Shown: positions 26,801 through 41,800 of the stretch, in pieces
Position numbering within the stretch: the stretch's first letter is position 1
Layout: each line of letters starts with the position of its first letter
DNA from: Sclerurus mexicanus
Lineage: Eukaryota > Chordata > Aves > Passeriformes > Furnariidae
DNA length: 64,000 bases
Assembly (NCBI GenBank): GCA_013396755.1
Contig: VWZF01001858.1
Span: 242,334-306,333, forward strand
Direction: 5' to 3'
Notes under the pieces: model-generated
Seen by the model: the letters and a program-made list of their open reading frames with translations, nothing else
What the model was told of the DNA's origin: nothing
Databases searched by the model: none
Translations under genes and position numbers: made by a program

Positions 26801-29800
26801 GTCAGTAGGACCCAGTGGAAGGGTGACTATTGGACTGGTGCAGAGATAACTCCATTCCTTCATCCTGGAGTGAAGAGATGGCTCAGCAGCACTCGCAGAG
26901 GGCATGGCAGTTTGGGGACAGGTGGCTTTGGGTGCCCAGGATGCTGCAGCTCCCGTGTCACCTCTGTGGGTGGGGGACCACAAGGACACATCCCCGTGGC
27001 TGGTGGCCCTGCTCAGAGGGGTGGGCAGTCACGGTGATGAGGCCGTGGAAGGGGCACAGTCATGTGTGCAGCCATGTGTGTGCTCAGGTGTCGCTCTGTC
27101 CTTCTCAGCAGATTTTACTGTTAATAATGCTATTTTTAGCTTCTCCTCCCAGAACTCATCCAAGCAGAGACTGTTGATCTCAAGTACATCTTGCTGGCAA
27201 ATCTGAAACATATTCTTACAGGGTATATTGCATGAATATAAGAAACTCATTTTTTCCTTGAGAGTTCTTCAAATAATCCTTGCTTTGAAGTGCTGAAACA
27301 AAGATACACAAAGGTCTGGCTCTGCAGGAGGAACGTAAGTAAAAGGTCACAGGGAGAACATGAGGGTTGTCTGTGGAGCTAAAGGGATAAACACAAATGC
27401 CTTTCTGAACTTCTCTCTACCTCTTGCTGCTCCCCCCCAGAAACACTTTTCTGGAAGGAGAGGGGGAGGCTCTTCACTGCCCTGAATCTTTCTTCAAATT
27501 TTCATTTTTAAAGTGGAATCAGATACTAATAACTGTGCTTTTCCCTGGCTTAATAACAAGGAATCTTCCAATGTCAAAGCAGGGTTAGAACCAATGGGGC
27601 CAATTCATTCCCCAGGTTTTCCTGTGACCTTTCCAGTCTGCACTGAGCTACACTTTGTATAAATAGCCTTAAATAATAGTGGAGGATGAGGGTTGGTTCT
27701 TTAGTTTAGAAGCAAAAAAGGCTTTGCTTAGACAAACACAGCAAACACGTGCAGAAAGGTCAGAAACTGAGCCTTGTAGCCAGGGCAGGGGTTGGAATTA
27801 AACCCTGAATTGCCCTCTCAGAGTCACCACACCAGGCCAGCCCGGGGCTGTATTTTGGCTGCAGCGTGTCCAGCACCCAACATCTCCTGGGCTTTCCCCT
27901 CAGGGTGTGTTTCACCCTGGGACTTTGGGACCAAGGCAGTTCAGCTCTCCAGGTGAGCGGGGCAGGTACTCCAGGTGTCCTCACACACCTACCCTGCACT
28001 GGGGTGGGGTTGTCTAAGCCAGGACATCTCTCTGCCCCTGGCACAGCTGTGTCCTACTTGTGCATCATCTACCACGTGCTGCCTGCGCCGATTAATGAGG
28101 AGGCATTTTAGGGCAGAGCACCAGGGAGTTGGTTTAATTAGCAGGTTACAAGGTATTTGTGCTTAAATTAACTTTGGCTCCGTTTTCCTCCCATTACACA
28201 AGTTCAGTTAAAACACCAGTTAATGGTGCAGCCTCCTGGCAGGGTCTTGGGTAAGAGACTGTGGCTTTACCTACAAACAGCCACGGGCTGGTGTGACATT
28301 CTCCATGGGTGTATAAAAATAAACACATCCAGTGCCCTTTCAGTGTTTCTGTGCAGGCTTTGGGCAGGGGGCAGAGCATAAACATGGCCATAAAATCATC
28401 ATAACATCACACAGCTCAGTGACAATATGCTGTCTAATTATGGAAGGCTCAGAGACATCCTCAAGAAGATATAAAGTGGAAATGTAGGTCTAGGAATGGA
28501 TCCCAAATGAATCCTGAGGAGACTGGGTAAAAGAAGTGGGTATTAATGAGTAGCACAGAAATAAAGACTTGAGGAAATTCAACTATAAAAAGACGGGGGA
28601 AAGGGATTGTCTGTATAACTAGCAAAGAGCTAAAACAACAGACCAAAAGGGAGACATAAAGCTGGAAATTGGGTAATAAATCTCTGCCCTCATCAAAGAA
28701 GAGACAGTTCTATTGGAAAATAAAAATAACATTCTAGAACAACAAAGTGGAATTTATAGTCCAATTAAAAATGCACAACTGAAAAAAAACCCCAAACCTC
28801 AAATACTTTTCTTCTTACTTTAGGTAGAATGCAGTGAGAGCACAGCATATGGCGGGGGCGGGGAACTATTGGAAAGTGCAAGAAAAGAATAGTCTGAATG
28901 TATAATTGATTCAGGACTTCTGTCTGCCTCTGGGAAAGTTTGCAAAGTCACAGGCTGACCCAGAGCCCAGGGAAGAGATGGGCTCACCTGCTGAGGTTTG
29001 CAGGGGACGGCTGCACTGAATGTGACAGGACTGTGTGGGAACCTTGTAGGTTTAAACCCGAAGCTTTAAAACTCTTGGGAGGTGCAACTGGAGACTGGGG
29101 ACAGGAGGGAGGTTTGGACCTGCAGTGGTGCCTGCACAGAAAGCTCTGAGAGGACTCAGAAGCAGCCCTAAGGCTCCCATCCTCCCAGGAAATGTTGTGC
29201 CACAGCATTAATGGGAGTACAGACCCAACAGAACAGAACAGCCCAATGACAACAGATTGTCTCGTTATAGAGCCCACAAAGTCATCTTTAAGCATCATAA
29301 AAAACAGAATTGCAGACCCGAGGGTGAGCCTCTAACAACCCAAGAACATGCAAAAAGGGGGAGAACCATCAATGAGCACATGGTGGCCACATCCCTCTTG
29401 GCCAGGGCCTGTGTTGGCACCAGGGAGGGGAGAGGTGCCCTGGCAGAGCTGCAGTAGGGAGAGAATTCCCACATCCAGGGAGGGAGGGAGAGAGGGAAAG
29501 CAAACACTCTTACCATCACAAACGCTCCTGAAAACTCAGGGCAGCTCTTGCATGAGCAATGAAAGCCACACTGGCCACACAAACCATCTGGAGCATCCTG
29601 TGGGGATTCAATAAACTCCTGCAAATTGCTTCAGACATTTTCCACTCTCTCCACTCATTTTATGTGCAGAGTTCAGCGAAACGCTGCTTCCTATTCAAAC
29701 ACCACTTGTCACTTGTATTTGGGTCGTTTTTCTTCCCTCTGCCAGTACTTTGTTCTTCTGGCTCTGGAGCTTCCCACGTCCTTCCCCACCAGCCCTGGGT

Positions 29801-32800
29801 GTGGAGGGGCTGTGCACCTTGGCACAGTCTGGAGCAGGGCACTGCAGCCCCATCAGTGTGGGGTGCACCAGTATGAGGTCCACCAGTGTGATTGTGCACC
29901 AGGGACGTGACTCCCTGCCAGCCCCTTCCCTCCTCTCTCACAGAACTACTGTCGTTTTCCCTCCTGTCCTGCTCCATCCTGCCCAGCTCCAGCCCTGCTG
30001 CAATGCAAGTGGCCTTGCCAGCAGCACCAGCTGGTCACCACCTCCTGCCTGTCTGCTGCTTATCAGGAGTCCAGCCACAGACACTCACACTCCAGCAGTG
30101 AATTATGATATAAAAATAAGCACAGGCCTGATTATTCCCTTTGTCTGCTTTTTGCAAACAGATGCTCCATTATTTATCGAGCCTGTTCTCTAACTCCACT
30201 GACATGTACGGGGTATGGGGTATTTTAGATTTTCAGGCAATCGTGTGTCTTAATTTTTAAAGTACACCCTTTAAAATGCGCAACGGATGCATTTGGTGTC
30301 TGTTACCGTGACCTTCTCCCACAGGACAGTGCCAGAAGGGTTTTGCTTCCCAATCCTATCAAGAGACATAGATCCACCACAAGCTTGACCTAGAGAAATC
30401 ATGTTGGTGTCTATTGTAGCCTTCCCTCACTGGTGCTCAGTGGTTCTTCTCGAGGAAGGAGAAACTTTGATGTGCTGACTCAGAGTCTGATAGTTTTCTG
30501 CTAGACAATGTGGAAATGTGCTGAAGGAATGGTCATTGATCCCTGATCGTGCCATCTCAGGACCTACAGAAGGGCTGAACTCTTAATAAGTCACCCAAAG
30601 AAGACTTTGACTTCTATAAATCAAATGTTTTCTGCTCTACTTAGTGACCAAATAGGTACTTCTGGTGCCTGTGTTAATTTGCTCAGCTGCAGGTTTTCTG
30701 TGACTATAGGAGCTCACACAATAACAAAATTAGCCTGTGTCAAACATTCTATCCTTGCCTATCTGCAGCCACAGCAGATTCATTAAAAAATTAGTTTTAC
30801 ACAGGAAATATTTGGCAATGTTGTGCCTACTGGGGTTTTTATGCACACAGCAGACAGAACAGAGCCCCTGTCTGCTCATCATGCTGCTTGTGGCATTCTC
30901 AAATCTCAGCCCTGTCCCATCTACCAGTATTGCAAGAGTGTGTCCTGAATAAGGGGATTTGGTGAAGTTCTGCAGCACTCAGCAATTCCAGCTCCCAGGG
31001 ATACAGAGGAGCAATTTCCCTCATGTTCCTTGTCATTTCAGGTTTCATTTCCGAAGAAATTTAAAGGAAAATTCATCCCAAATTACTCTGTATTTGCCTC
31101 CCATCAGAGCAAAATTGTATGATAGCTTCTATTTGACTTCTGCATGAAACCCCGTGTCTTTGTCGAGTACTTTTTGGATGGATCGCACTAAGTAGGAAGG
31201 AAATGCAGGTGTTTGAAGGGGTAAAACCTGGGAGCCTGTGGGAATGGAAAAGCTCAGACAAGGAACACTGACCTCAGCCAGGCTCTGTGCTGCTGATGCC
31301 AAATCTAAGTTTGTTTCACTTCTAAAATTATAATAGAACAACTTTTCTAATGATCTTGGTGCCAGACTTCTCTTCCCTGGGTGCTTCAAAGGAGAAAGCT
31401 CCTTTTTTCCAGACCCCACCGAGGTCACTGAGGCTACGGCACAACAACGCTCCATGGCTTTCAAGAGTGTTTTCAATTAACACCGAAATCTAATGAGAGC
31501 ACGTAATCACAGGTGCTCGACTGCCATGGGACTGTTTGGAGAGGCCGACTTCAAATACCTGCATCTTCAGAAACTTGGCTAAAAAAAGGCTTTTTTGCCT
31601 GTTAGTTTGAGATGGGCCTTCCCACTTGTGCATTCAGCCAGGGGGATGATATTTAGTTAATTCTGACAGAGGAAGAAACCACTTTGCCCTGTAAGGACCG
31701 AGACTGGTCCCAGCCAGAAGTAGTCAAGTGCCAGTCGCTGTTTGATCATTCCCTCGTCCCCTGGAAGGTCAGACAGCAAACATCCACTTGGTTATTTCCC
31801 TTGTCCTGAAGGACTTTGACTTCTATAAATCAAATTGAAGTCTTTTAAATTATGTCCAGATTTGCATGGCTGGTGTTTCCTTAGTGTCTGGCTGAGAATG
31901 GAACTCCAGCTCCTCCAAACAGCCACAAATCACCCGAGATGAGCCACTTTTGTTGCTTTTGATAGCCAGGAAAAAAGTCACTGCAAATTCAATAGTGACC
32001 GGAGTTTGATAGTCATGTATTAGATTTGTGCCTAGAAAAGCAAGTAAAAGAGAAACTTTTATTATTAAGTGTCCCTATAGCACAGAATATCTCAGAGTGA
32101 ATTTGCTGGGCTGATTCAATTGGAAATAATGTTTTCAAAAACAAGATGCATCTGTTCTCACCTCCCCTAATGCGATTATTTAGTGCCCTGCAATTATACT
32201 GTTGCAAGAAATAAGATTCACTGGATGCTAAAAATGACACCAAAAATTGATTCAGGCAGAGGAAGTGTGTCTGGAGCACCAGTGGTGACCCGAGAAGCTG
32301 TGCCACACTAGCACACTTCATGGGAACTGCTTTTTATAGCAGCAGCAGTAACTGCTCCACAAATGTGCTGCTCCTGTTTTGTTCACAGTCAGCTGAAGAA
32401 GGCACATTGTTTGGAGTTCTTGGTGCAGTAACACGTTGGACGTGTTACTTCCCAGTGATGGGAAGGCCTGGGGTGGGAGCAAGAATGATTAAACCAGATA
32501 AAGCAGAGAAGAAGAAATAGCCCTTGAGTCCCTTTCTTCCAGAATCCAATTTCTCACTTTGGTGTCCAGACCCATGGGGGTGCTGACACTTTCCTTCTGT
32601 GAAAAACAGAGATGTCATCCCTTGCTCTCAGAATTGTGTGAACTCTCCACCCATACTACGGAACCCTCCAAGGTGATGTCATTTCTAGGAAGGATTCAAT
32701 GGGGTATCTTTTTGCTCTAAGATTAGACAGGAAAGCAAGAAATGCCAAATTGCCCTTTTAGACCCCAGGCCTGTGCCATGTAGGGCCCTCCAGAGTCACC

Positions 32801-35800
32801 TCAGCAGCTTCTGTGCCTTTTACCATCCTCCCAAATGGCTTCTCACACTAATTTATGCCACTCGCCTGCACCGGGCTCATTCTCACTGATGCTAAATTCC
32901 AACATTGGATAAGAGAGGCTGTATCACCCGAATCCCAAACCTCATCAGAGAGCAAAGTCAGATTTATTTGACAACTGTTTTCCATGAAAATGTGTGGAGC
33001 AGCATTACATTACTGCTGAACGTTCCAGTAATTGACTTTCTTGTCAGCTCTGACAAGCCTGCATGAACGGATTCATCCTGCTCTCCTCTCCTTCACACCT
33101 CAGTCTCCCGACTCCTGGAACTCCCCAGCTCTTACACACTTTGTTGGAATCAGCCCTTGCACCCAGTGCTGCTCCTGGCCATCACCCAGGCCTTGGGTCA
33201 GCTCTTGGGTTTTTAGTCTCTCCTTACAACCACGGTCTGGGCTCCCCCTCCAATATCCATGGGGAGAAATACACTTCAGCATCCCTCAGGGGCACTGGAT
33301 GTCACTTTTCATGTAAAGGATCAGAAAATCTGTTTGAATCCTTTCTGTGTCCCCTGTGCACTGATAACAACATCATAGTCCTCTAATAATGTTCTGTGGA
33401 TTTAGTAGCATTCCATAGTGTTTCACCTAGTCTCCTCCGCCTTGCTGACCATGGCTATTCTACCATGATGCCTTTAGATGTTCTTACCAATTTTTTACTT
33501 CTAATTTATCTTTATTGTCACCCATTTGCTATTTTTCCTTTTCCTCAACAATGCTTTTTGTGGTTTGTTTCTGCCTTTTAATTTCATTGCTGGCTCCAGT
33601 TCAGCCGTGAGCCGGGGTGGGCTCCCAGCCAAAGCTCTCAATCTCTCTGATTTGCCAAAGAAATCGTATCTCCATATTCTGGTACATTCTCCAAGGCTGG
33701 GAGGTCACAGTGTCCTGGGTGCCAGTGCTGTGGAGGAGCTGTTCAGGACCAGACTCAGAAAGATTCACCAACTTGCTGTGCTGCATCTCAGCCCTCAGAG
33801 CCTCAGTGGTGACACAGAGAAGTTCAAGTGACAGAGTCCGGGTCCTGCACTGCAGGGAAGGGGTTTTCCAACTCCCTTTGGGCAAGGCCTTTTCCTGGTG
33901 TGTCTGTCCTTCACTCCAGAGCCCAAACACAGCTCAGGGGAGTAGAAAGATGCCCTTTGGTTGGCACAAAGAAGTAGCTGCCTCTGTGGCTCTGAAGTGC
34001 CTTATCCAGACTGCTTTGAGCAGGTTCTTCCTTTAACCAGACAGGAACTGAGCTAAGCCAGCCCCTGTCCATGCTCACAGGTGCCTGACCAGCCCATGAC
34101 CATGCTCTGCCCATGCCTGGATGAAGCCCATGGGGTGCATTTGCCCCGTGCCCATGGAGCAGGCAGCCCTGAGGATGGGGAGGAGGCAGCTGGCAGAGCT
34201 GCTGCCAGATCCTGACTCAGGGGATGGTGCATGGAGTATCCATGGGCTGGCAGCTCAGCGCTCCCACCTCAGCGTGTGTCCTCCTTCCACTTGGCACAAG
34301 CCTGTTTTTGCTAGTGGGAATTATCAGTCCTTTCATCTGCACTGCTGGTGGAACTGCTGCACAATCCCACCATTCTGCAGGATTCCCACTGCTCTGCACC
34401 CTGGAGGGGACATGGACCCAGCGAGGAGCTGCTGGCACAGCCAGCAGTGAGACTCTTCCCTGTGCTTTCTCCAGTGGGGTCCTGTCTCCTGGGTCCTCTC
34501 CAGCCCCAGTCCTGGGTTAGCGGAGGGCAGCGAAGCACCTCTGAGAGCCTGCAAAAGCATCTGTTGTGGTCCAATTTCTCCTCTTTTAAACCCCCTCCAG
34601 GATGCCTACAGCATTTCCTGCTGTTTAGTGGGAGCTGCAGAAAGCTTTCAACAGCCACGGCAGATTCAGAGTATTGGGATTTAAAACCAGCAGTCGTGGG
34701 GGTCCTGATGTACCTGGCTGAGAGAAGGCTCCATTTGCTTTGCTGTATGCAAGCCCACTCCAGCAGTGCTGTTCTGAACAACGTGCCAGTTCCTGGAATC
34801 TCAGACACAGGCTGAGACTGCAGTGTTTTTAAGACATAATGAAAAAGGTAATTTTCCAGTCTCCCTCCAATCTTCATCACTTGGGAGGTATTTTGTGCAA
34901 TTTTCAGTACTAGCTGTAATCAGACTTCCAGAGATGATAGTGCCAGGGGTTCTTTGAACCCTGCTATGCTTTGGACCCTCAGGGAAAGGAAAGGAAAAGG
35001 GAGTGCAGCCACAGGGGTGCCATTCCTGCTGGGGCTGCCCAGGTACAAACCCCTACGCTGAGGGCACAGCATGTCTCCAAGGCAAAGGCTGGCAGAAGAC
35101 CCAGATTTGAATCTCTGCTCACGAGATGGGAAGTTAAAGAAAATGGAGATTAAAGGTGAATGGATCCCTCAGAAATGTTGGCACAGAAAGCAGACATCCC
35201 GTGAAGGGGACACTGATGCGTCCCTGGTGACACACTATGGTCTGTTCGCTCCTCTGCCGTGCTGCTGCTTCAGGGGAGAGACCCACAGCTCTGAAACTAT
35301 GGCGATGGTCATCATAATTTTGGCAGGATTAGTTGCTATGCAATGAAAGGGACATGCAGTCCTCTGATGTCCAGTGCCTTTGAACACATAATGGGGTGTA
35401 GAAATGCTGCTGCTTGCTAGGGGTTCTGTAGCCCTGGCTTTGTCTGTGTTGGATGTGCTGGAGCTGAGGACAGAGGGGGCACAGAACAGGCTTTATGGGG
35501 GAGATGAAGGCTGGGATACAAGGTGCAGCTCTGAAGTCAGCAGAGCTCCCTGGGTGCTGTTTCTCTCCCTGGTCCTGGCAGTCCCTTTGGACAGGTGATG
35601 GGTCAGGAAGGTGTGGGAGCAGTGCTGTGGCTGCCCTGTGGGTCTCCAGTGGCATGAGGCAGCTGAGCTCTCTCCCTGGTGCTCTCCCACACCCCACAGA
35701 TGAGTCTGTTACACCCAGAGACTCAGGCTCGTGGAGGAGGCTGTTTCAGACTTGTGGGACAAGATGTGAGAAGGGCTGTGAAGAGCAGGTTGCTAATGTC

Positions 35801-38800
35801 TGAATGTGTCTATATGTGGGGTATTAATAACAGAACAGTGCTCCAACAGCAGCTCTTTAGTCAGGAGCTCCCAGCAGCGAGGCTGCCTGGGATGAGCTCC
35901 GTCTCCCAACACTGCAGTGCTGACTCGACGGGGGCTGTGTTTCACTCCCCGACTGCTTGTGCCCATGAGTGGGATGCTGAGGGGTAACACAGAACAGCAC
36001 AGGGCCTGTAATGCACTTGCAGCAGCAGCTGATGGAAGAAAAGTGCAAAGTTGTGTTCCTGGCAGAACGGAGCCCGGGAATCCAGGCATCAGCCTCGGCC
36101 ATGCTCATGAAATAAAAACAGGCCCCTGTGCTACACGCCAGGAGCCATTAGCCAGAGAGCAAATGATCTGCAGAACGGTCTGTGAGGAGAGCACGGCTCA
36201 GAGAGGGGGGTGCAGCAGCTCATCTGCCATCATTCACTTCATCAGGATGTCTCTCACAGCCTCACTGCCTCGTGGTTCCAGTGTGAGGGCTTGTGATAGA
36301 TATTCGCAGCCAACAGGACGCAAACAAGCTGTAATGCTCAATCAGATGATGTTAAGGACTTCAAAGAAAACAGAAATGAAAATGTCAAACCTGTTAAGCT
36401 GTGGAGTGCTTTCACCAGAACGTGGGCAGAGGGACTCCAGGAGGGTGTTTAAAAATAGGAGCCAGGGGAGATTGCTCTCACAATGGCACAGTTCTGGTGC
36501 TGATGCCCTGCTGGGGCACGGTGCGCTCTGCTTTTTATAGATCTCAAAAGAAAAAATAAATGATGTGATGCTGAATTTATGAGCCCACTCAAAAAAGCAG
36601 GGGTTCAAAACTCAGCTCAGTCATCTGACGTTCAGCCTTGATAGTGTCTGTGTCATCACTGAGAGCCTGAACAAAGAGGCAGACGAGGGGAGGCGAGGCA
36701 CAGGCAGCCTCATTCGAGGCACGGGGCCTCTTGACATTGTTTTTACCTGTGCAGGGACAGCGTAGGACACTTGTACCTTGGAAAAGTGGCATCTTACACC
36801 CTTTTTGCATGTCGTGAGTACAGATCTCTACATAAGCTCTCAGAGAAGAGCAGGTTGACTGCCTGTGCTGCCTCTGAGCGTGGCTCAGTTCTGCTGAGGC
36901 TGCTCAGCTCACTGGGGCTGCTCCCTGGCTAAAGCACAGCACGGGTGAGAAGCTGCTGAGCCTCCTCAAAGTGTGGGAGCAGAAGTGAGTACCAGGAGAA
37001 GTCTCAGGAACTTCACATGTTACCTGTTTCTCTTCCATGAGGGCACTGTGCACTGAAGAGGTCAGGAAGGGTCACTGAGCAGGATTTCAGCCCACTTGTT
37101 GCAGTTTAAGGCCACTTCATGCCGTGCATAACTCAAGCCGTTGCTCAACTAAAACATGCAGATGTGACAGCGAAGTCTTTTGGTGTGTTTACATGCAAAG
37201 CTTTGGTCTGTGCTATGCTGGATAGGAGGGGCATTACTAGAAAGCTGCTTGTTAGACTGAAACCAGCACAGTGTGAAAGGGAGGCAGAGCACACAGAGAT
37301 GGATCCTCCTCCCTCACAGCCCCTCTGGCAGCCCCGACCCAGGATGGCTTCACACGACGGACCCGGAGCAAAGGATCATCCCAAGGCATCGGGCACAGGA
37401 GCCCCATCCCTCCTCCCTCCCCTGCCCTGCCCAGGAATGTCCCCACTCCCCAGTGCCAGGGATGGGGTTGCCAGGGCTCTGTCTGGCAGCAATTCCAGGA
37501 CCTGTTTGGCAAACGGTGCTACTGGACTGAGAGAGCAGGTACCAGATTTCAGGTGGGAACACGGGCAAACAAACCATCAGTGCCCATGTCCTGCTCAGCT
37601 AGGGGGTCTCCCCTCGTCTCCTCACCAGCAGTGCCAGTGCCTGGCAGTGACCTTGGTGCTACAGGTGGCTCGTGGCCAGCCCAGGGTCACACCCAGCATC
37701 TCCACCAAGGTGTCACAGGAGCTCAGGGAAGGTTTCCTTTAGCAGCTCTTTCAGGCAACCAGGATTTCCTAATGGTTACAGCTGCTCTGGTAACATAAAA
37801 GTGATTTGTTCGAAGCCTACAGATACAGAAACATTTTGCCTACCCCATTTTTCTTCTTGCCTGAGAGGAAGCCAGGCTAATACATCATCACCAGGTTTGC
37901 AAAGCAGCATCACAGCCATAACCTATGTGTGAAAATGCTCTGAATCCTCTGTCCATGGCTCCTACCACAGGCTGGGGACTCCCAGTGTCCCTGCCTTGCC
38001 TGTTCCCTGTAGATATCCAAGGTTCCTGCCATGCAGGACAGCGAAGAGGGCCAAACTGAGACCCCCTCAGTCCCTGGGTGGGTAGGGAGGGACCTGCCTG
38101 GTTCCCTCCATGCTGAACTGACAGCTGGAATGTGTGCTTTGGGAATCCTGAAGAAGGAGGCATTTGTAACACGCCATATGCTGTCCCTTGGTAACCACAC
38201 TCCAGCCACTCTTCCCTCCATCTGCATTGCGAGGCTCCCACCCTCCCTCAACTTCTCCATCCTTCCTTCCTCTCTCTCAGCCTCAGAAGCTCTTCACAGT
38301 CACAGCTGCCTTTCGCCTGGGTTTGTAGAGGGCCCTTTTGCTGTTGGAGCCTCTTGCTGTCCCTGTCCCTGCGCTGAGAGTCAGGAGCGTCTCAGTGGTG
38401 ACTCTGCCACAGGTGATCCTTACTCTTTCTCCTCTCCGGAGCCATCCCATCTCTGCTCCTCAGGAATGGGAGTTCATCACAGAGCACACACACAGTGAGC
38501 ACACCCAGCAGGACTGGGGACATGGCAGAAACAGAGTCGACATCCAGGGGTGAGATGACAAAACCACGAGCCTGTGTCTGTGAGTGAACTGTGGTTCAGC
38601 AGCACAGGTACCTTCTCACTGGGATGCTCCATCCCTGAGCATCTGAAGCACAGGATTTCCATCCTGCCAGTGGGGCAGGTTGCATCTGCTTGATGCAAAA
38701 TGACTACTAATATTAATATTAGTGCAGTGAGCATCCAACTCTGGCCACTCCGAGATAGCTGTGCGGCTTTGAGTTGGATGAAAAGCACCACCTTATGCAG

Positions 38801-41800
38801 AAATCCCAAAGGAGCAGAACTCAGCCCCTCTCGCTGTGCAGGGAAATGGAGACTCTGCAGATCTGCAAAAGCTGCAAACCCCAAGGGCCAGGCAGTGGGG
38901 ATGGGCTCTGTGCACTGGGAAAGCAAGGGAAACACAAACTTCGGTCCCATAAAAAGTCGTAACATTCACCTTATAAAACACACAAACTCAGTGATTTAAA
39001 GGGGGGAAAACTACTATTTGTTTCCAAATTTACAGGCAATAACACTTGATTTAGATCCCTGTCTGCCTCCTGTATAGACTGCAGTATAATTTAAAGGACA
39101 ATAAAGTCTGAGGCCGTAACACCATCACTGCAATAAATCAGGCCAGCTACCACCACTCAGAACAGAAATTATTAATCTGGGTTCCAAATGATATGCCTGC
39201 ATATTGCTTATTTGAGCTGTTTATGCAGCAAGCTGAGATAGCACTTTCCCTCGTTATTATTTTTTACTTTTGCAATGAAATACTGTCTCCTCCTACCAAG
39301 GGGGCATTTATTACCCAATATATATGGGGGCAGCTGAGTGTGTTGTGTGGAGCATCCAACACTGATAGGACTTTCCAGCTCTGCCTTTCTAGGATGTTCT
39401 CAGTGCTGAGGGCACTAACTCATCCCCAGCTGGTGTGTGGCAGTGGCACGTGCCACTGGTGTGCACTGGGCAGACTCACCAACGTTGCCATGTGGTTGGG
39501 AACAGGATGGTGCCATCCAGGGAGTCTGTCTGCAGCCAGGGACCAGAGGTCACCTCAGTGCTTTCCCAGAGCCACCTAACAAACACCATTTCATAGCTAT
39601 TCCCAAGCAAACTGCAAAACTTCCTGCCCCTTGGGAAAGCCCCCGGTTCCCCCCAGAGCCTCAGCAAACCCAAACTGGAACAGCTCCAGTTGTCTCCATC
39701 GTTTTGCTTTCTCGTGAATGAATTTCATACTTTCGCTGGAATTTCAGGAATAAGGGAGTGTTTATTGTACAAAACATCTCACTTGCTTGGTAAGAACTAT
39801 GCTGTTAAAACACCATGTGCAGCATTAAGTGTAATTAAGTGTAATTACTTACACCTAATGCCCCAGGCAGCACCAGGGCCGAGGCAGCAGCACCAAATGG
39901 CCCTGCTAAGGTCCTGGACCTGTTCCCACTTGTGTAATGAAATTATTAAAGAATATTATTAAGAAATAGGAAAGAATGACAGTGCTATACTGCTGATACA
40001 GAAAACGGTTTGTGGAAGAACAAATGAGAAAAATTGTATCTCCTCCTAAGTGTAATTATTGACGCGCCTCTAGAAATGTTGCCCAAACTTAAACCTGTGC
40101 TGAGACTTGTGCCCATGGGACCCGCTGTCACCCCCAACCCACAGCAATCCTGGGCACATCAAACCTGCTGCCCTGTTCCATGGTGACTCCGAGGGGCTGC
40201 AAAAATGACATCTCTGATGAGAGCCCCTCATCCCACAGCTCCTCAGGCCCCTCTGGGGCCCGTGTGTGGCACTGACTGGTGACCCCATCCTCACACTCCA
40301 CATTGGTGCATTTTCTCTCTTCGTACTGGAAGCAAATGTGTCCCTAACAGTGCAAATTGCTGCAGAAGTGTTAATGAAACACGTCGCAGCTGTACAGTCA
40401 TAAGAAATCTGTTACTATAAACTGTGTTTCCATTTCCTTATTTCCAATTAGACTCAGGGAGTTGAATGGGTCATGTTTGTGTGTGGCTTGTCAGGAAGGA
40501 GATTCACAGTTAAAATACCAAGAGAAAGAGCTGTTTAATTGTTTATTCTGCCTTTCCTGGGGGAAGGCATAGCAAGTGGGAAAGGTTTGGTTGGGATGGA
40601 GGTGCCTGTCTGGCTGTGAACTCCTCATCAGTGGCTTTCTTCCCCCAAAATCTTAAATATCCCTGTTCTTAAATGGGGAACCTCTTCCAGCAATGAAATA
40701 TTCTTACCTCTAGTAAGATTTTCTTAATCCATCATTTATATCCCATGAGTTTCATACTTTAGGGTGGATTTAAAAATCTACAGAAAGGCGTCTTGTTGAT
40801 GACAAATGTTAACTACGCATCCTGTTTGCAGCTTCCCTCTTTATGCCATAGAACTTTCCGTGGAGGAAAAGTGAGAGCCACAAATGTTAAGATTAAAAGA
40901 GCCCTTTAAATGAGGTTTGATTCATCCTTCCATCATTCCTGGAATAAATGTACTGAACTGTACCATAGATTGCTGTTCACAAGACTTCAAGATAAAATCT
41001 TGAAACACTTAAAATCTGCTTGTTTCTGGCAGAAACTGCAGGTCAGATTGCTGTGCTGAAAAAGGTATTTTGGGCTTGTCACTTGGGCAAAAAGCTCCTT
41101 TGATTAAGGAAACCCCATATCCTGCTGTGGAGATGAACAGTAACTGTGTGGTAAAACAGTCTGGAATCCCTCAGCAGGCAAGGTCTGTGTGTGTCTGATC
41201 TCCCACCACTTGGTGCCAGTGGAGATGAAAGCTTTGTCTTCTCCCATGCTGGAATATCTCATTCCTCCTCACATCTGTTTCCCCCAATTTATTCCAAGTG
41301 ACAACAGGATTAACATATATAATGGCAAGTGAAAATCTGATTTAAAATGCTTTCCGTAAACTTTCTGTCCAAAAGATTCAGCTCTGTCCTTTCCAATTAG
41401 CTTTTTGGTTTTCTCAGAGTTAATTGCAGAGTTGTCATTGTGACAGTCTGTGGTACCACAGGGAGGAGACTGAGGCTGTGAATTATTCAGACATGTTGTG
41501 CATTTCTCAGGGGACCCAGGTGATGTCTGTTCATGCCCAGGACCTCAAAAGACCCAGAGAAAACTTGGGAGTCAGTGCATGTCTTTCAAGATCTCCCAAT
41601 CCAAGATGACATTTTGTCCATTAGCAGTCCTGTACCTGTGGCCTGACAGGAATAGCCCCGACACAAGTGGCAGTGCATCTGTGTTTAAAAGCTGCTTCTC
41701 TGCATCTCTCATCTTCTTAGCCCAAACCCTCCTGGTTCTGCCCACCTTGCTCTGCTTGGCTCAGTCCTGTGCCTGCCCCACTGCAGGGCTCCACAGCTCA

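Noticed and set aside
35917..36540. 207-codon plus-strand frame in intron 1
   Set aside because: No recognisable domain, no promoter or splice context, and composition like the surrounding intron.
37119..37742. 207-codon plus-strand frame in intron 1
   Set aside because: Low-complexity Pro/Gly/Ser-rich chance frame in GC-rich intron, with no family match.
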